Positions 42,725 to 50,661 of a stretch of DNA of 64,000 nucleotides are shown piece after piece (the stretch's first letter is position 1; every line of letters begins with the position of its first letter). The stretch spans positions 62,001 to 126,000 of the forward strand of contig CAZILL010000003.1 of NCBI GenBank assembly GCA_964540105.1. The letters run 5' to 3'. The notes under the pieces were generated by a model. It did no database searches. It was not told the DNA's origin and worked only from the letters and a program-made list of their open reading frames with translations. The translations under genes and the position numbers were made by a program. Source of the stretch: DATKJY01 sp964540105 (lineage in GTDB: Bacteria; Zixibacteria; MSB-5A5; GN15; FEB-12).

Positions 42725-43606
42725 ATGAATCCCGGAACAAACGACAGCTATATCGAAACGCGAATAGAAGTGATGCGCGAGTACGCGGACGCGATATCGA
42801 ACTATATCGTCGACAATATTGCCTCCGGTCTCGTTTTAGAAGATGAAGAGGAGTCCCCGACGATTGGCATTATGTTCTACGTGCCCGATGCCCTCGGGAG
42901 TGAATACAAGGATCTATTTGTTCGGTATCTGAGGGAAGTTCTGCCTGCGGGGATTGAAGTTCCTGAGATTCGTGAGAAGGTCGTCAAGAATGTTGAGTGG
43001 GTGGAGCAATACAAAGCGTCGGTACGGGCGATTCGGATTGCGGGGGATATAACGGTTCGCCCGAGCTGGCAGGAAAGTCTGCCAGATACTCGTTATGACA
43101 TCGTTATCGAGCCGAAGATGGCCTTCGGGACCGGAAGCCATGAGACCACGCGCGGCTGTCTTGTTGCGCTGCGAAGGAACTTCGTCTCGGGGATGCGCTT
43201 TCTTGACCTGGGGACGGGGTCCGGGATTCTGTCGATCCTGGCCTTCAAAATGGGAGCGGTGTACATCAAGGCCATTGACTATGACGTCGCCGCGGTACAG
43301 AACTGTGAGGAGAACTTTGTACTCAATGAGGTGAACGTCCCCCACGACATTCTCTTTGGTTCGATCGACAAATGCGCTGGAGATCAGAGCTATGATTTCG
43401 TCTGCGCAAACATAATCAAGAGCACGATTCTTCCCCTGCTGCCGCGTCTTGTTGATCTAACGAAGCCGCATGGAATTCTCGTACTTTCCGGATTGTTAAG
43501 CCAGGACGAGGATGAGATCAGTTCCGGCCTGGATGCTCTTGGCCAAAAGGCGTTCACCATCGACGTTGAGAATAAGTGGTTGACGTATACTGTTGTCCGC
43601 GTGTGA
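42725..43606 (+). CDS. prmA: Ribosomal protein L11 methyltransferase
   Basis: 293 residues starting one base after the dnaJ stop (ATG 42725). The N-terminal substrate-recognition domain is followed by the methyltransferase core: FGTGSHETTRGCL, motif I FLDLGTGSGILSILAFKMG, IDYDVAAVQNCEEN for SAM binding, and FVCANIIKSTILPLLP (the NIxxxxL motif of PrmA). It trimethylates ribosomal protein L11. Its place behind dnaJ and before rsmE follows a widespread bacterial gene order. Confidence 0.93.
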   Translation: MNPGTNDSYIETRIEVMREYADAISNYIVDNIASGLVLEDEEESPTIGIMFYVPDALGSEYKDLFVRYLREVLPAGIEVPEIREKVVKNVEWVEQYKASVRAIRIAGDITVRPSWQESLPDTRYDIVIEPKMAFGTGSHETTRGCLVALRRNFVSGMRFLDLGTGSGILSILAFKMGAVYIKAIDYDVAAVQNCEENFVLNEVNVPHDILFGSIDKCAGDQSYDFVCANIIKSTILPLLPRLVDLTKPHGILVLSGLLSQDEDEISSGLDALGQKAFTIDVENKWLTYTVVRV

Positions 43607-43609
43607 TCG

Positions 43610-44356
43610 ATGGAACCCCCGATTTTCTTCGCCACGCCAGCCCAATTTGCTCATGACTCAATAGAGATCACAGGGGCGGAAGCACACCATGCAGCGAAAG
43701 CGCTTCGCCTGGGTCCCGGGTCGATCGTCATGGTGATTGACGGGCTCGGAAACGCCTCTGTAGGCGAAATCACGAATTTGATGGGCAAAAAGGTGTTTGT
43801 GCGCCCTCACTCTCGGGTCAGAAATTTCGGCGAGCCGGTTGTTCGTTTGACGCTTGCGGCAGCGCTCTCGACCTCCGGGAAGTTCTCTGAAGTCGTTGAG
43901 AAGGGGACAGAACTTGGAGTGAGTCGTTTCGTGCCGATCCTCAGCCAAAAGTCAAAAGTCCATATAGAAGACCCCCGCAAAGCACAGGCAAAGGTTGCGC
44001 GACTTGAGAAAGTGGCGCTGGCAGCCGTGAAGCAGTGCCGCAGATCATGCCTGCCGGTGATTTCGCTGCCGACAACGCTTGAGCACTACCTGGTTGAGAC
44101 CGGTGAAGAGAGTGTGAAATTGATCTTCTCTCCGGGACCGATATCGGTCCCACTGACGAAAGTAGAGATTGATAGAAATGCCAAGCGTGTTTCAGTCATG
44201 GTGGGGCCGGAGTCGGGGTTTACCCGAGAGGAGATGGAACTATCGTTGTCGCATGGATTTGTCCCAGTATCGCTGGGGGCGCGAATTCTCAGGACCGAAA
44301 ATGCGTCGCCGGTGGTCTGCGCCCTGGTCATGCAGATGCTTGGAGAATTAAGTTGA
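43610..44356 (+). CDS. rsmE: 16S rRNA m3U1498 methyltransferase RsmE
   Basis: 248 residues, SPOUT fold. N-terminal PUA-like segment with ITGAEAHHAAKALRLGPG. The SPOUT part shows KGTELGVSRFVPILSQKS, KQCRRSCLPVI, MVGPESGFTREEMEL and the knot region LGARILRTENASPVVCALV, all closely following the family. It methylates U1498 of 16S rRNA. Three bases separate it from prmA. Confidence 0.94.
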   Translation: MEPPIFFATPAQFAHDSIEITGAEAHHAAKALRLGPGSIVMVIDGLGNASVGEITNLMGKKVFVRPHSRVRNFGEPVVRLTLAAALSTSGKFSEVVEKGTELGVSRFVPILSQKSKVHIEDPRKAQAKVARLEKVALAAVKQCRRSCLPVISLPTTLEHYLVETGEESVKLIFSPGPISVPLTKVEIDRNAKRVSVMVGPESGFTREEMELSLSHGFVPVSLGARILRTENASPVVCALVMQMLGELS

Positions 44357-44387
44357 ACCACGGTTCAGCCGATACTTCTAATCAATC

Positions 44388-45170
44388 ATGGCAACTCTGT
44401 ACTTTGTGCTGGCAGGCCTGTTTGGCTTAATCGTTGGGTCGTTTCTCAACGTTCTCATCTACCGCCTGCCGCGAAAAATCGGCTTTGTTGCTAGTCGCTC
44501 GCAGTGCAGACACTGCGGTCATCAATTGAAGTGGTATCACAATATCCCGGTTCTTAGCTTCATCGTGCTGCGTGGGCGGTGCGGCTTCTGCTGCGAGCCG
44601 ATTACCTGGCGATATCCCTTGGTGGAAATCGTCAATGCCTTGCTTTGGGTTTTCCTTTTCAACGAATTCGGTCTGTCCTGGAGCTTCGCGGTGTACGCTG
44701 CAACGGCTTCCACTCTGGTAGCCGTGTTTTTCATCGATCTTGACTTTCAGATCATTCCCGACTCGCTGACGTTACCGGGGATTGCAGTCGGGCTGGCGGT
44801 GTCGTTTCTTCCTCAGGGAATCGGGATCTTCAATTCTCTCCTGGGGATGATCGTCGGCGGGGGAGCGCTCTATATGATCGCCCTGCTCGGAGACTGGCTG
44901 TTCAAAAAGGAATCAATGGGTGGGGGTGACATCAAGCTTGCGGCAATGCTGGGGACCCTTGTCGGCTGGCAGAAGATTTTGCTGATTTTCATGGGTTCGG
45001 CCGTGATCGGCCTGGTCATCTCGTTGTTCATGATGACCGTGTCAGCTCGTCTGAGAAAAGAGCGAGTGGTTCCTTTTGGGCCTTTTCTCGCGCTGGCCGC
45101 TCTGATGGCTATAGCCTATGGTGACAGGATCATTCACTTCTACGTTCACACGATTTTGGCCCTCCCGTAA
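44388..45170 (+). CDS. pilD: Prepilin leader peptidase / N-methyltransferase
   Basis: 260 residues, polytopic (about seven helices). The start GLIVGSFLNVLIYRLPR is the family signature. Two CxxC pairs (CRHCGH and CGFC) form the zinc site linked to methylation. The catalytic aspartates lie in FFIDLDFQIIPD and MGGGDIKLAAMLG. It cleaves and N-methylates type IV pilins and type II secretion pseudopilins at the inner membrane. No pilin or secretion genes are in the window, so its clients lie elsewhere. Confidence 0.95.
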   Translation: MATLYFVLAGLFGLIVGSFLNVLIYRLPRKIGFVASRSQCRHCGHQLKWYHNIPVLSFIVLRGRCGFCCEPITWRYPLVEIVNALLWVFLFNEFGLSWSFAVYAATASTLVAVFFIDLDFQIIPDSLTLPGIAVGLAVSFLPQGIGIFNSLLGMIVGGGALYMIALLGDWLFKKESMGGGDIKLAAMLGTLVGWQKILLIFMGSAVIGLVISLFMMTVSARLRKERVVPFGPFLALAALMAIAYGDRIIHFYVHTILALP

Positions 45171-45225
45171 ACTTGGGCTCTCCCCTCATTTCCGCTCACG
45201 TTATTCCGATTAGAAGGGTAACGCC

Positions 45226-47073
45226 ATGTTTGGAACACGACGAGTATTTGAATCCGAAGTGCATCTTGGGCTCCTGCTCATCGTATGCCTGCTGCTGCTT
45301 CTCAGCGGTGTGTCCAATTATGTCCTTTACCGCGCAAGGAACCTGCAGTCTGAGGTCGCCTTCACCCAGTTCAAGACTGCATCATTGGCGGCAAGCCGTG
45401 TTGTCCAGAGTAACTCACCGCCCGCACTTCCTGACGCGGATGCTGAAGCGTTCCGCCTCAAATATCACCTGAGCGAACTTCGGCTCATTACCACGCGCCC
45501 CGAGGACTCAACGCCGATCACTCGAGGGCATTGGCTGAGCGCAGTTGTTCACGATCTCCCGCCCGAAGATTTGCGGAGCCTGGCGGTGAAACTGATGGCC
45601 GCCAACTATCGGACTATTACGAGAGGGGTCGAATCGGAGTATTTCTTCATCGAGCCGATCTCTTCTGGGTCGGGAAGAATGCTCCTTATTCTGTCGCAGA
45701 ACCTCCCCTGGCTGGCGTTTCTTGACGACTGGGGACAGACCATCCTGATCGTGAGCCTCGTGGCGATTCTCGTGTTGTCCACCGTCTATGTCGGCGTGTC
45801 GAGAGTCATCTTCTCTCCCTTTCGGAAGATTCGCGCGACAGCGGCGTTGGCGGGGCGAGATGTGAACAAGCAGGATAGTGTGGCGGATGGGGTGGTCGAA
45901 GAATACCGAAGAGTGATCGACGAGCTGCGGGAAAAGGAAGCTGAGTTGCTTCGTTTGAACGCTGCCGTCGAAAATCGCGCCGAATCGTTGGAGCAGTTTA
46001 ATGACTTCCTGCTCATGTCAATGGAAACTGGCCTGGTGACCCTCGATCTCGAGGGAAAGATTCTGACGATCAACGATGCCGCGAAGCGCATATTCGGGAT
46101 TACGAGCGAAGGGGAGACACCTCGCGATTTTCGATCCCTCCTGCGCGAGCTTCCCGATCTGTCGGAGTGGGTTACTGACGCTCTTACAGCAAGGGAAGCC
46201 AGACCGTATCAGGAATTGGAATGGATGGATCGACAGCATAACGCCAGCACGATGGGCGTAACGATATCGCAGGTACGAGATGCCGAACAACTCACGGTCG
46301 GCATCTCCTTGCTGATTAGTGATCTGACTGAAATATCCCGGCTTCGCAGCAATCTCGAAAAGCAGAATCGTTTGGCCGCCCTCGGAGAGATGTCCGCCGG
46401 CTTGGCCCATCAGCTCCGCAATTCAATGGGAGCAATAAGCGGTTATGGAACACTCATCAGGAAGAAACTCCAGGCCAGCGGGTTGGATGTCGACTCGATA
46501 CAGAAGCTGCTGGACGAGACAAGAGAAGCTGAGGATTTAGTCGGACGATTCCTGGGGTTCGCTCGACCGATGGCTTTCGAGCCGGAGCAGGTCAAACTTG
46601 GACGATTTCTGTCTGAGCTGATTGGTTCGCTCCGAGTTCGGGAAGACTGCCGGCAGATTGAGTTCGAACTGCATCGCGAGTCAAATTCGGATTGTGCTGT
46701 CGAGCTTGACCCTCTCCTCATGAAACAAGCGGTGTCGAACTTGATCGAGAATGGGGTAAACGCCTATCGGGGGAAGCCGGGTTCGATTGAGATCTTCTAT
46801 GGCTCGGTTGGAGACGAGGCGTTTATCACGGTTACTGATCACGGGTGCGGCATCCCAGAAGGGGACAAGGAGAGGGTCTTTACGCCGTTCTATTCGTCGC
46901 GTCCGGCTGGCACCGGCCTCGGGTTGCCGCTGGCATCTCGAATAGTGAGTCTTCATCGCGGCAGTTTAGCCCTCCTAACTGATCACGCTGCAGGCACCCG
47001 CTTCAAGATCACCTTGCCGCAGTGGAATCGCTCCGAGGTCGTTAGACCTGGCGTAGCAGGAATGCGCGCATAG
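45226..47073 (+). CDS. Membrane sensor histidine kinase (NtrB/PilS-like)
   Basis: 615 residues. TM1 (about 13-35) and TM2 (about 172-192) flank an extracytoplasmic sensor of about 135 residues without recognisable family. A HAMP-like/coiled segment leads to a PAS domain (about 260-375, LLMSMETGLVTLDLEGKIL). The HisKA motif MSAGLAHQLRNSMGA places the phospho-His at 395. ATPase motifs are NLIENGVNAYRG, DHGCGIPEG and GTGLGLPLA. The core resembles kinases that pair with sigma54-type response regulators, but no response regulator gene is adjacent. It follows pilD by 55 bases, so a PilS-type role is conceivable but unproven. Confidence 0.87.
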   Translation: MFGTRRVFESEVHLGLLLIVCLLLLLSGVSNYVLYRARNLQSEVAFTQFKTASLAASRVVQSNSPPALPDADAEAFRLKYHLSELRLITTRPEDSTPITRGHWLSAVVHDLPPEDLRSLAVKLMAANYRTITRGVESEYFFIEPISSGSGRMLLILSQNLPWLAFLDDWGQTILIVSLVAILVLSTVYVGVSRVIFSPFRKIRATAALAGRDVNKQDSVADGVVEEYRRVIDELREKEAELLRLNAAVENRAESLEQFNDFLLMSMETGLVTLDLEGKILTINDAAKRIFGITSEGETPRDFRSLLRELPDLSEWVTDALTAREARPYQELEWMDRQHNASTMGVTISQVRDAEQLTVGISLLISDLTEISRLRSNLEKQNRLAALGEMSAGLAHQLRNSMGAISGYGTLIRKKLQASGLDVDSIQKLLDETREAEDLVGRFLGFARPMAFEPEQVKLGRFLSELIGSLRVREDCRQIEFELHRESNSDCAVELDPLLMKQAVSNLIENGVNAYRGKPGSIEIFYGSVGDEAFITVTDHGCGIPEGDKERVFTPFYSSRPAGTGLGLPLASRIVSLHRGSLALLTDHAAGTRFKITLPQWNRSEVVRPGVAGMRA

Positions 47074-47080
47074 AAAGTTC

Positions 47081-47108
47081 TTTCCAGAAGTTCACTTTCC
47101 ATTATATT
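47081..47108 (+). promoter_or_regulatory. Candidate promoter of efp-rnhC
   Basis: TTTCCA (47081-47086), a 16-base spacer and TATATT (47103-47108) in the 60-base gap before efp. The -10 box is good, the -35 box weak. Confidence 0.4.
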
Positions 47109-47133
47109 TGGCCGGAAATGTTCAGGAGGATCG

Positions 47134-47694
47134 ATGTATAGTGTTTCGGATTTCCGGCGCGGACTTCCCATCGTTGTGGACGACCAGCCGTACTATGTGG
47201 TTGAATTTCAACACTTTAAGATGGGTCGTGGTAAAGCCAATATCCGTACTAAGCTCAGGCACATCAAGACCGGTGCGGTCGTCGAAAAGGTGTTTTCTTC
47301 AAACGATGTGTTCAAGCCGCCCGATCTTGAGAATCGACGCATGCAGTATCTCTATGAAAACGGTGGGGAGTTTACACTGATGGACGCTCAGACGTTCGAT
47401 CAGATCGCGGTGCCGGTTGAGAATCTCGGGGATGCCAAGTGGTATCTGATGGAGAATCAGGAGTATCAAGTACATTTTCTCGATAACCAGGCGATTTCGG
47501 TTGATTTACCCGCATCGGTCATTCTTGAAGTGGTGGCGACGGAGCCCGCTGTACGCGGAGACACAGTGTCGAACGTCACCAAGCCCGCGAAGCTCCAGAC
47601 TGGACTCGAGATTCGTGTTCCGCCGTTTGTCAAAGAGGGGGACAAGATTAAGGTCGATACAAGATCCGGTGAATATCTTGAGCGAGCAAACTGA
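47134..47694 (+). CDS. efp: Elongation factor P
   Basis: 186 residues with the three beta-barrel domains of EF-P. The domain I tip loop reads FKMGRGKANIRTKLR; aligning it with E. coli EF-P (PGKGQAFARVKLR) puts Arg32 where E. coli has the modified Lys34. Domains II and III end with VPPFVKEGDKIKVDTRSGEYL, highly conserved. EF-P rescues ribosomes stalled on polyproline. An Arg tip is the form that is rhamnosylated by EarP in several bacteria; no earP is visible here. AGGAGG precedes the ATG. Confidence 0.95.
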   Translation: MYSVSDFRRGLPIVVDDQPYYVVEFQHFKMGRGKANIRTKLRHIKTGAVVEKVFSSNDVFKPPDLENRRMQYLYENGGEFTLMDAQTFDQIAVPVENLGDAKWYLMENQEYQVHFLDNQAISVDLPASVILEVVATEPAVRGDTVSNVTKPAKLQTGLEIRVPPFVKEGDKIKVDTRSGEYLERAN

Positions 47695-47706
47695 CGGAAC
47701 CGCAAT

Positions 47707-48351
47707 GTGCCGTTAGTCATCGGTGTGGATGAATCGGGGAAGGGGGACTTTTTTGGACCGCTCGTTGTTGCGGCGTTTCTTGGGTCCGATGACGATACTC
47801 CAGAGCTTCGTGCCCTGGGTGTTCGGGATTCAAAACTCATTACCGATAGCAAACTCCTCAGGATTGATGAAGAGTTGCGTGGGAGATTCCCCCACGCAGC
47901 GATTGTTTGCTCCCCTGAAAATTACAATGCTCGCTACAAAACCGTTCGCAATCTAAACAAGCTGCTTGCTCAGGGGCATGCCGAAGCGATCAACACCGTC
48001 TTTCGTTCGAACAGTGCCGACATGGCTATTTCCGACAAGTTCGGAAAGCCGGAATTGGTCGAAGAAGCATTGCGGGCGATCGGCTGCCCAGTCAGGATTG
48101 AACAGGTTGTGCGGGGAGAGGCTATTGTGCAAGTGGCGGCGGCGTCGATCCTGGCCAGAGCGGAGTTTGTTCGGCAGATGTCGAGAATGTCGGGCGAATA
48201 CGGAGTCGAGTTCCCAAAGGGGGCGGGTTCGATAGTAGACAAAGCGGGACGTGCATTTGTGTCTCGTTTTGGCGCTCACGAGCTTGTGAAGGTATCAAAA
48301 CTGCATTTCAAGAACTGCACTCGAATAGTCACAAGTCAACTTTTCTCGTAA
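47707..48351 (+). CDS. rnhC: Ribonuclease HIII-type (short form)
   Basis: 214 residues from GTG 47707. The start IGVDESGKGDFFGPLVVAAF is the RNase HIII signature, with catalytic Asp and Glu; LRALGVRDSKLITDSK carries the next Asp-Ser-Lys, and AAASILARAEFV is the conserved helix. It cleaves the RNA strand of RNA/DNA hybrids. Typical RNase HIII has an extra N-terminal substrate-binding domain of about 80-90 residues, absent here. RNase HII is the alternative, but ESGKGDxFGPLV favours HIII. It is 12 bases after efp, so likely in one operon. Confidence 0.85.
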   Translation: MPLVIGVDESGKGDFFGPLVVAAFLGSDDDTPELRALGVRDSKLITDSKLLRIDEELRGRFPHAAIVCSPENYNARYKTVRNLNKLLAQGHAEAINTVFRSNSADMAISDKFGKPELVEEALRAIGCPVRIEQVVRGEAIVQVAAASILARAEFVRQMSRMSGEYGVEFPKGAGSIVDKAGRAFVSRFGAHELVKVSKLHFKNCTRIVTSQLFS

Positions 48352-48558
48352 CCAAACGGAAGACATAGGCTTGCGCAATAAGCGGGACCGTTCCCGATAG
48401 TTTGCTCGTTCTACAGCGTGGTTCGGATAGAGTCGCGCACTGCTTCGTGAGTCATTTGGGGGCCGAGGTTGCTCAGTTCGTATAGAGCAGCTTAAAGCGT
48501 TCTCGACGATTGCCGATAATTATCGTTAGGATAGTAACTTAGCGCGCTCGGAGACGGC

Positions 48559-50607
48559 ATGGCTCACCTCTACCCCGATCTTGTTCTGTCAGTACTCATG
48601 GTTGGCATACTCTACATACTCTCGAAACGCGTCAAGCAAGTTCGTTCGGAACATGAGGATAGTTACGTCTATATCAGTGCCGGGATGATCGTGCTCGCTG
48701 TTGTGAGTGTCCTGAACCTGTTTGAAAAGAATCAGCTCTTCTCGCGGGTCAGCTTCCTGTCTGATTCGACCTTCTATCAACTCGTGTGCTGGATCGGCAT
48801 TGTTGTGGGTGGGACTCTCGTTCTGCGCGGGCTTTCCACATGGATACCTTCGGTGAAGGCGGAGCGCGAAAATGACAAAGCCGAGATACGACGCCTTCAG
48901 CTTCTTCGTCACGTCGATCAGCTCATTCTTGTAGAGAGCCGCCTTGAGTGTATCCTTCAGGGGACGCTTGACATGATCGTAGAGCGGTTCGGAATGGCGG
49001 GCGGAGCAGTGCTTCGGTATTCCAGTCGTCAGAACCGTCACTATGTCAATGCGGGAACGGTCAGCATCCCTTACTACGCCACGGCGATGGCGCATGTCAC
49101 CATTGACGAAGAAGGGTGGGAACGTCACCAGGAAGGGCTATCGGCAGAGCAGTCCGGCATCTTCGATCAGATTCCGGAACAGCCGGGTCCTCCTTCTCTT
49201 GTGATACCGGTTGCAGTGGGTGGGAAGCCGATTGCGTTTATTCTGGGCTGGAGCAACGACGACACCCTCAGTCGAGAAGACAGACGCTGTTTCAAACTGG
49301 TTGCCGACGTCATTGGCAGCAAAGTGGAGCTCGACGTTGCCCAAATCAGGGCGAAATTTCATGAGGATCGTGAGCGCTGGCGGAGGCATCTGGTCGAGGC
49401 TACATCAGGCAAACGCTCTCTTCGTGAGGCGTTTCCGACGCTTGTCAGGCAGGTGCGGGAGAAGATGTCGGTCGATCAGTGTTCCCTGATTCTACAGGAT
49501 AGGGGAACGCGTGCCATCACGATACTTACTATTGGCCACAGTGGGACGCTGGTTGTGGAAAAGGGACAGGACCTTGCGCAGATAGATCCGATTTACCGTC
49601 AGGCTCTGGAAGCCAAGGTTGCGACCCATGTGGATTGGTCTAAAGCGAGCGTATGGGAACGATCGAGAGCAGTTCGTTTTTCGACTCTTCAATCGCTGAT
49701 GATTCTGCCGGTATTGCAGGAAGGAAGATCAGTTGCGCTGTTGGTTGGTACTCTCGGGTCACACGCGTACAACTCACGCGAACGAGAATACGGCGAGGCT
49801 GCCGCTGACGTACTGACGGGCTTCATTCGCCAGGATCTGCTTCGTCTCAGGGCTGCAAATCGCGACCGCCAGTTTGCCAGTGTTTCGGTTTTTTCAGCAC
49901 GATTGTCCGGCATGACTGATCCTGCTTCCATTCATAGAGTGACGGCACAGCTGCTGGCCTCAGTGCTCAAAGCCGATATCGTACGCGTTGCGGGTATTCA
50001 CGCCCATGACTCTTCCAGGACGAGTCCGGCTGTCGTGTGCAAGAGTTGCTTTAGCAGCGCTGTTCCTGAAATCCTCGCCGCGGTGGAAGACCGAGAGCGA
50101 AAGGCGGTTCGCGCAGGGGTCTCTGAGAAAGCCGGCCCCCGTGAGCTTTTGGAGGAATTGATTCCTGAGAGTGCAAGCGACCTGATCAGACACAGAATCT
50201 CCGCAAGCGTACATATGCCAATTGTCTGCTGTGACCGCGTCGTGGCGATCATTACGGTGGTCGATCTGCAGGGTGTGCGGAATCGAGATGCACGAGCTCT
50301 CGACACACCATTTACGGCCGCCGTAGCGCAAGTACTCCGAATGAAACACGAAGAATTGGCGCTCATGGACCGTGTCGCTGAAGGAAACAACCTGCTCGTG
50401 GTCGCTGGCGGGGCAGATCGACAAGAGGGAGAACTTCGTAGCCGACTGAGGTCGTCGTCGGGGATATTGGGCCCAGTCGAACCATTGAGAGCGCATGGCC
50501 ATGAAGTAAGCGGCAACAGTGACCGCTACCTCTCGATCATTGATAAGTCGGCACATCGAATTGCAGGGTATTTACAGGACGCGGAATCGACAGAAGTCGG
50601 AAGATGA
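48559..50607 (+). CDS. Membrane-anchored multi-GAF signalling protein without kinase core
   Basis: 682 residues. Three N-terminal membrane helices (LVLSVLMVGILYILSK, ISAGMIVLAVVSVLNLF, LVCWIGIVVGGTLVLRGL) are followed by a short coil and at least three GAF-like domains (about 115-255, 280-430, 450-600; e.g. SLVIPVAVGGKPIAFILG, LMILPVLQEGRSVALLVG, HMPIVCCDRVVAIITVVD). There is no HisKA, ATPase, GGDEF or output domain. GGAG precedes the ATG. It is 54 bases ahead of a hybrid GAF kinase and probably acts with it as its membrane sensor partner; this is inferred from adjacency. Confidence 0.75.
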   Translation: MAHLYPDLVLSVLMVGILYILSKRVKQVRSEHEDSYVYISAGMIVLAVVSVLNLFEKNQLFSRVSFLSDSTFYQLVCWIGIVVGGTLVLRGLSTWIPSVKAERENDKAEIRRLQLLRHVDQLILVESRLECILQGTLDMIVERFGMAGGAVLRYSSRQNRHYVNAGTVSIPYYATAMAHVTIDEEGWERHQEGLSAEQSGIFDQIPEQPGPPSLVIPVAVGGKPIAFILGWSNDDTLSREDRRCFKLVADVIGSKVELDVAQIRAKFHEDRERWRRHLVEATSGKRSLREAFPTLVRQVREKMSVDQCSLILQDRGTRAITILTIGHSGTLVVEKGQDLAQIDPIYRQALEAKVATHVDWSKASVWERSRAVRFSTLQSLMILPVLQEGRSVALLVGTLGSHAYNSREREYGEAAADVLTGFIRQDLLRLRAANRDRQFASVSVFSARLSGMTDPASIHRVTAQLLASVLKADIVRVAGIHAHDSSRTSPAVVCKSCFSSAVPEILAAVEDRERKAVRAGVSEKAGPRELLEELIPESASDLIRHRISASVHMPIVCCDRVVAIITVVDLQGVRNRDARALDTPFTAAVAQVLRMKHEELALMDRVAEGNNLLVVAGGADRQEGELRSRLRSSSGILGPVEPLRAHGHEVSGNSDRYLSIIDKSAHRIAGYLQDAESTEVGR

Positions 50608-50661
50608 TTGTGTGGATATTGTCCAGAGAGTGAGTGACCACCTGATTAACATGAGAGACAA

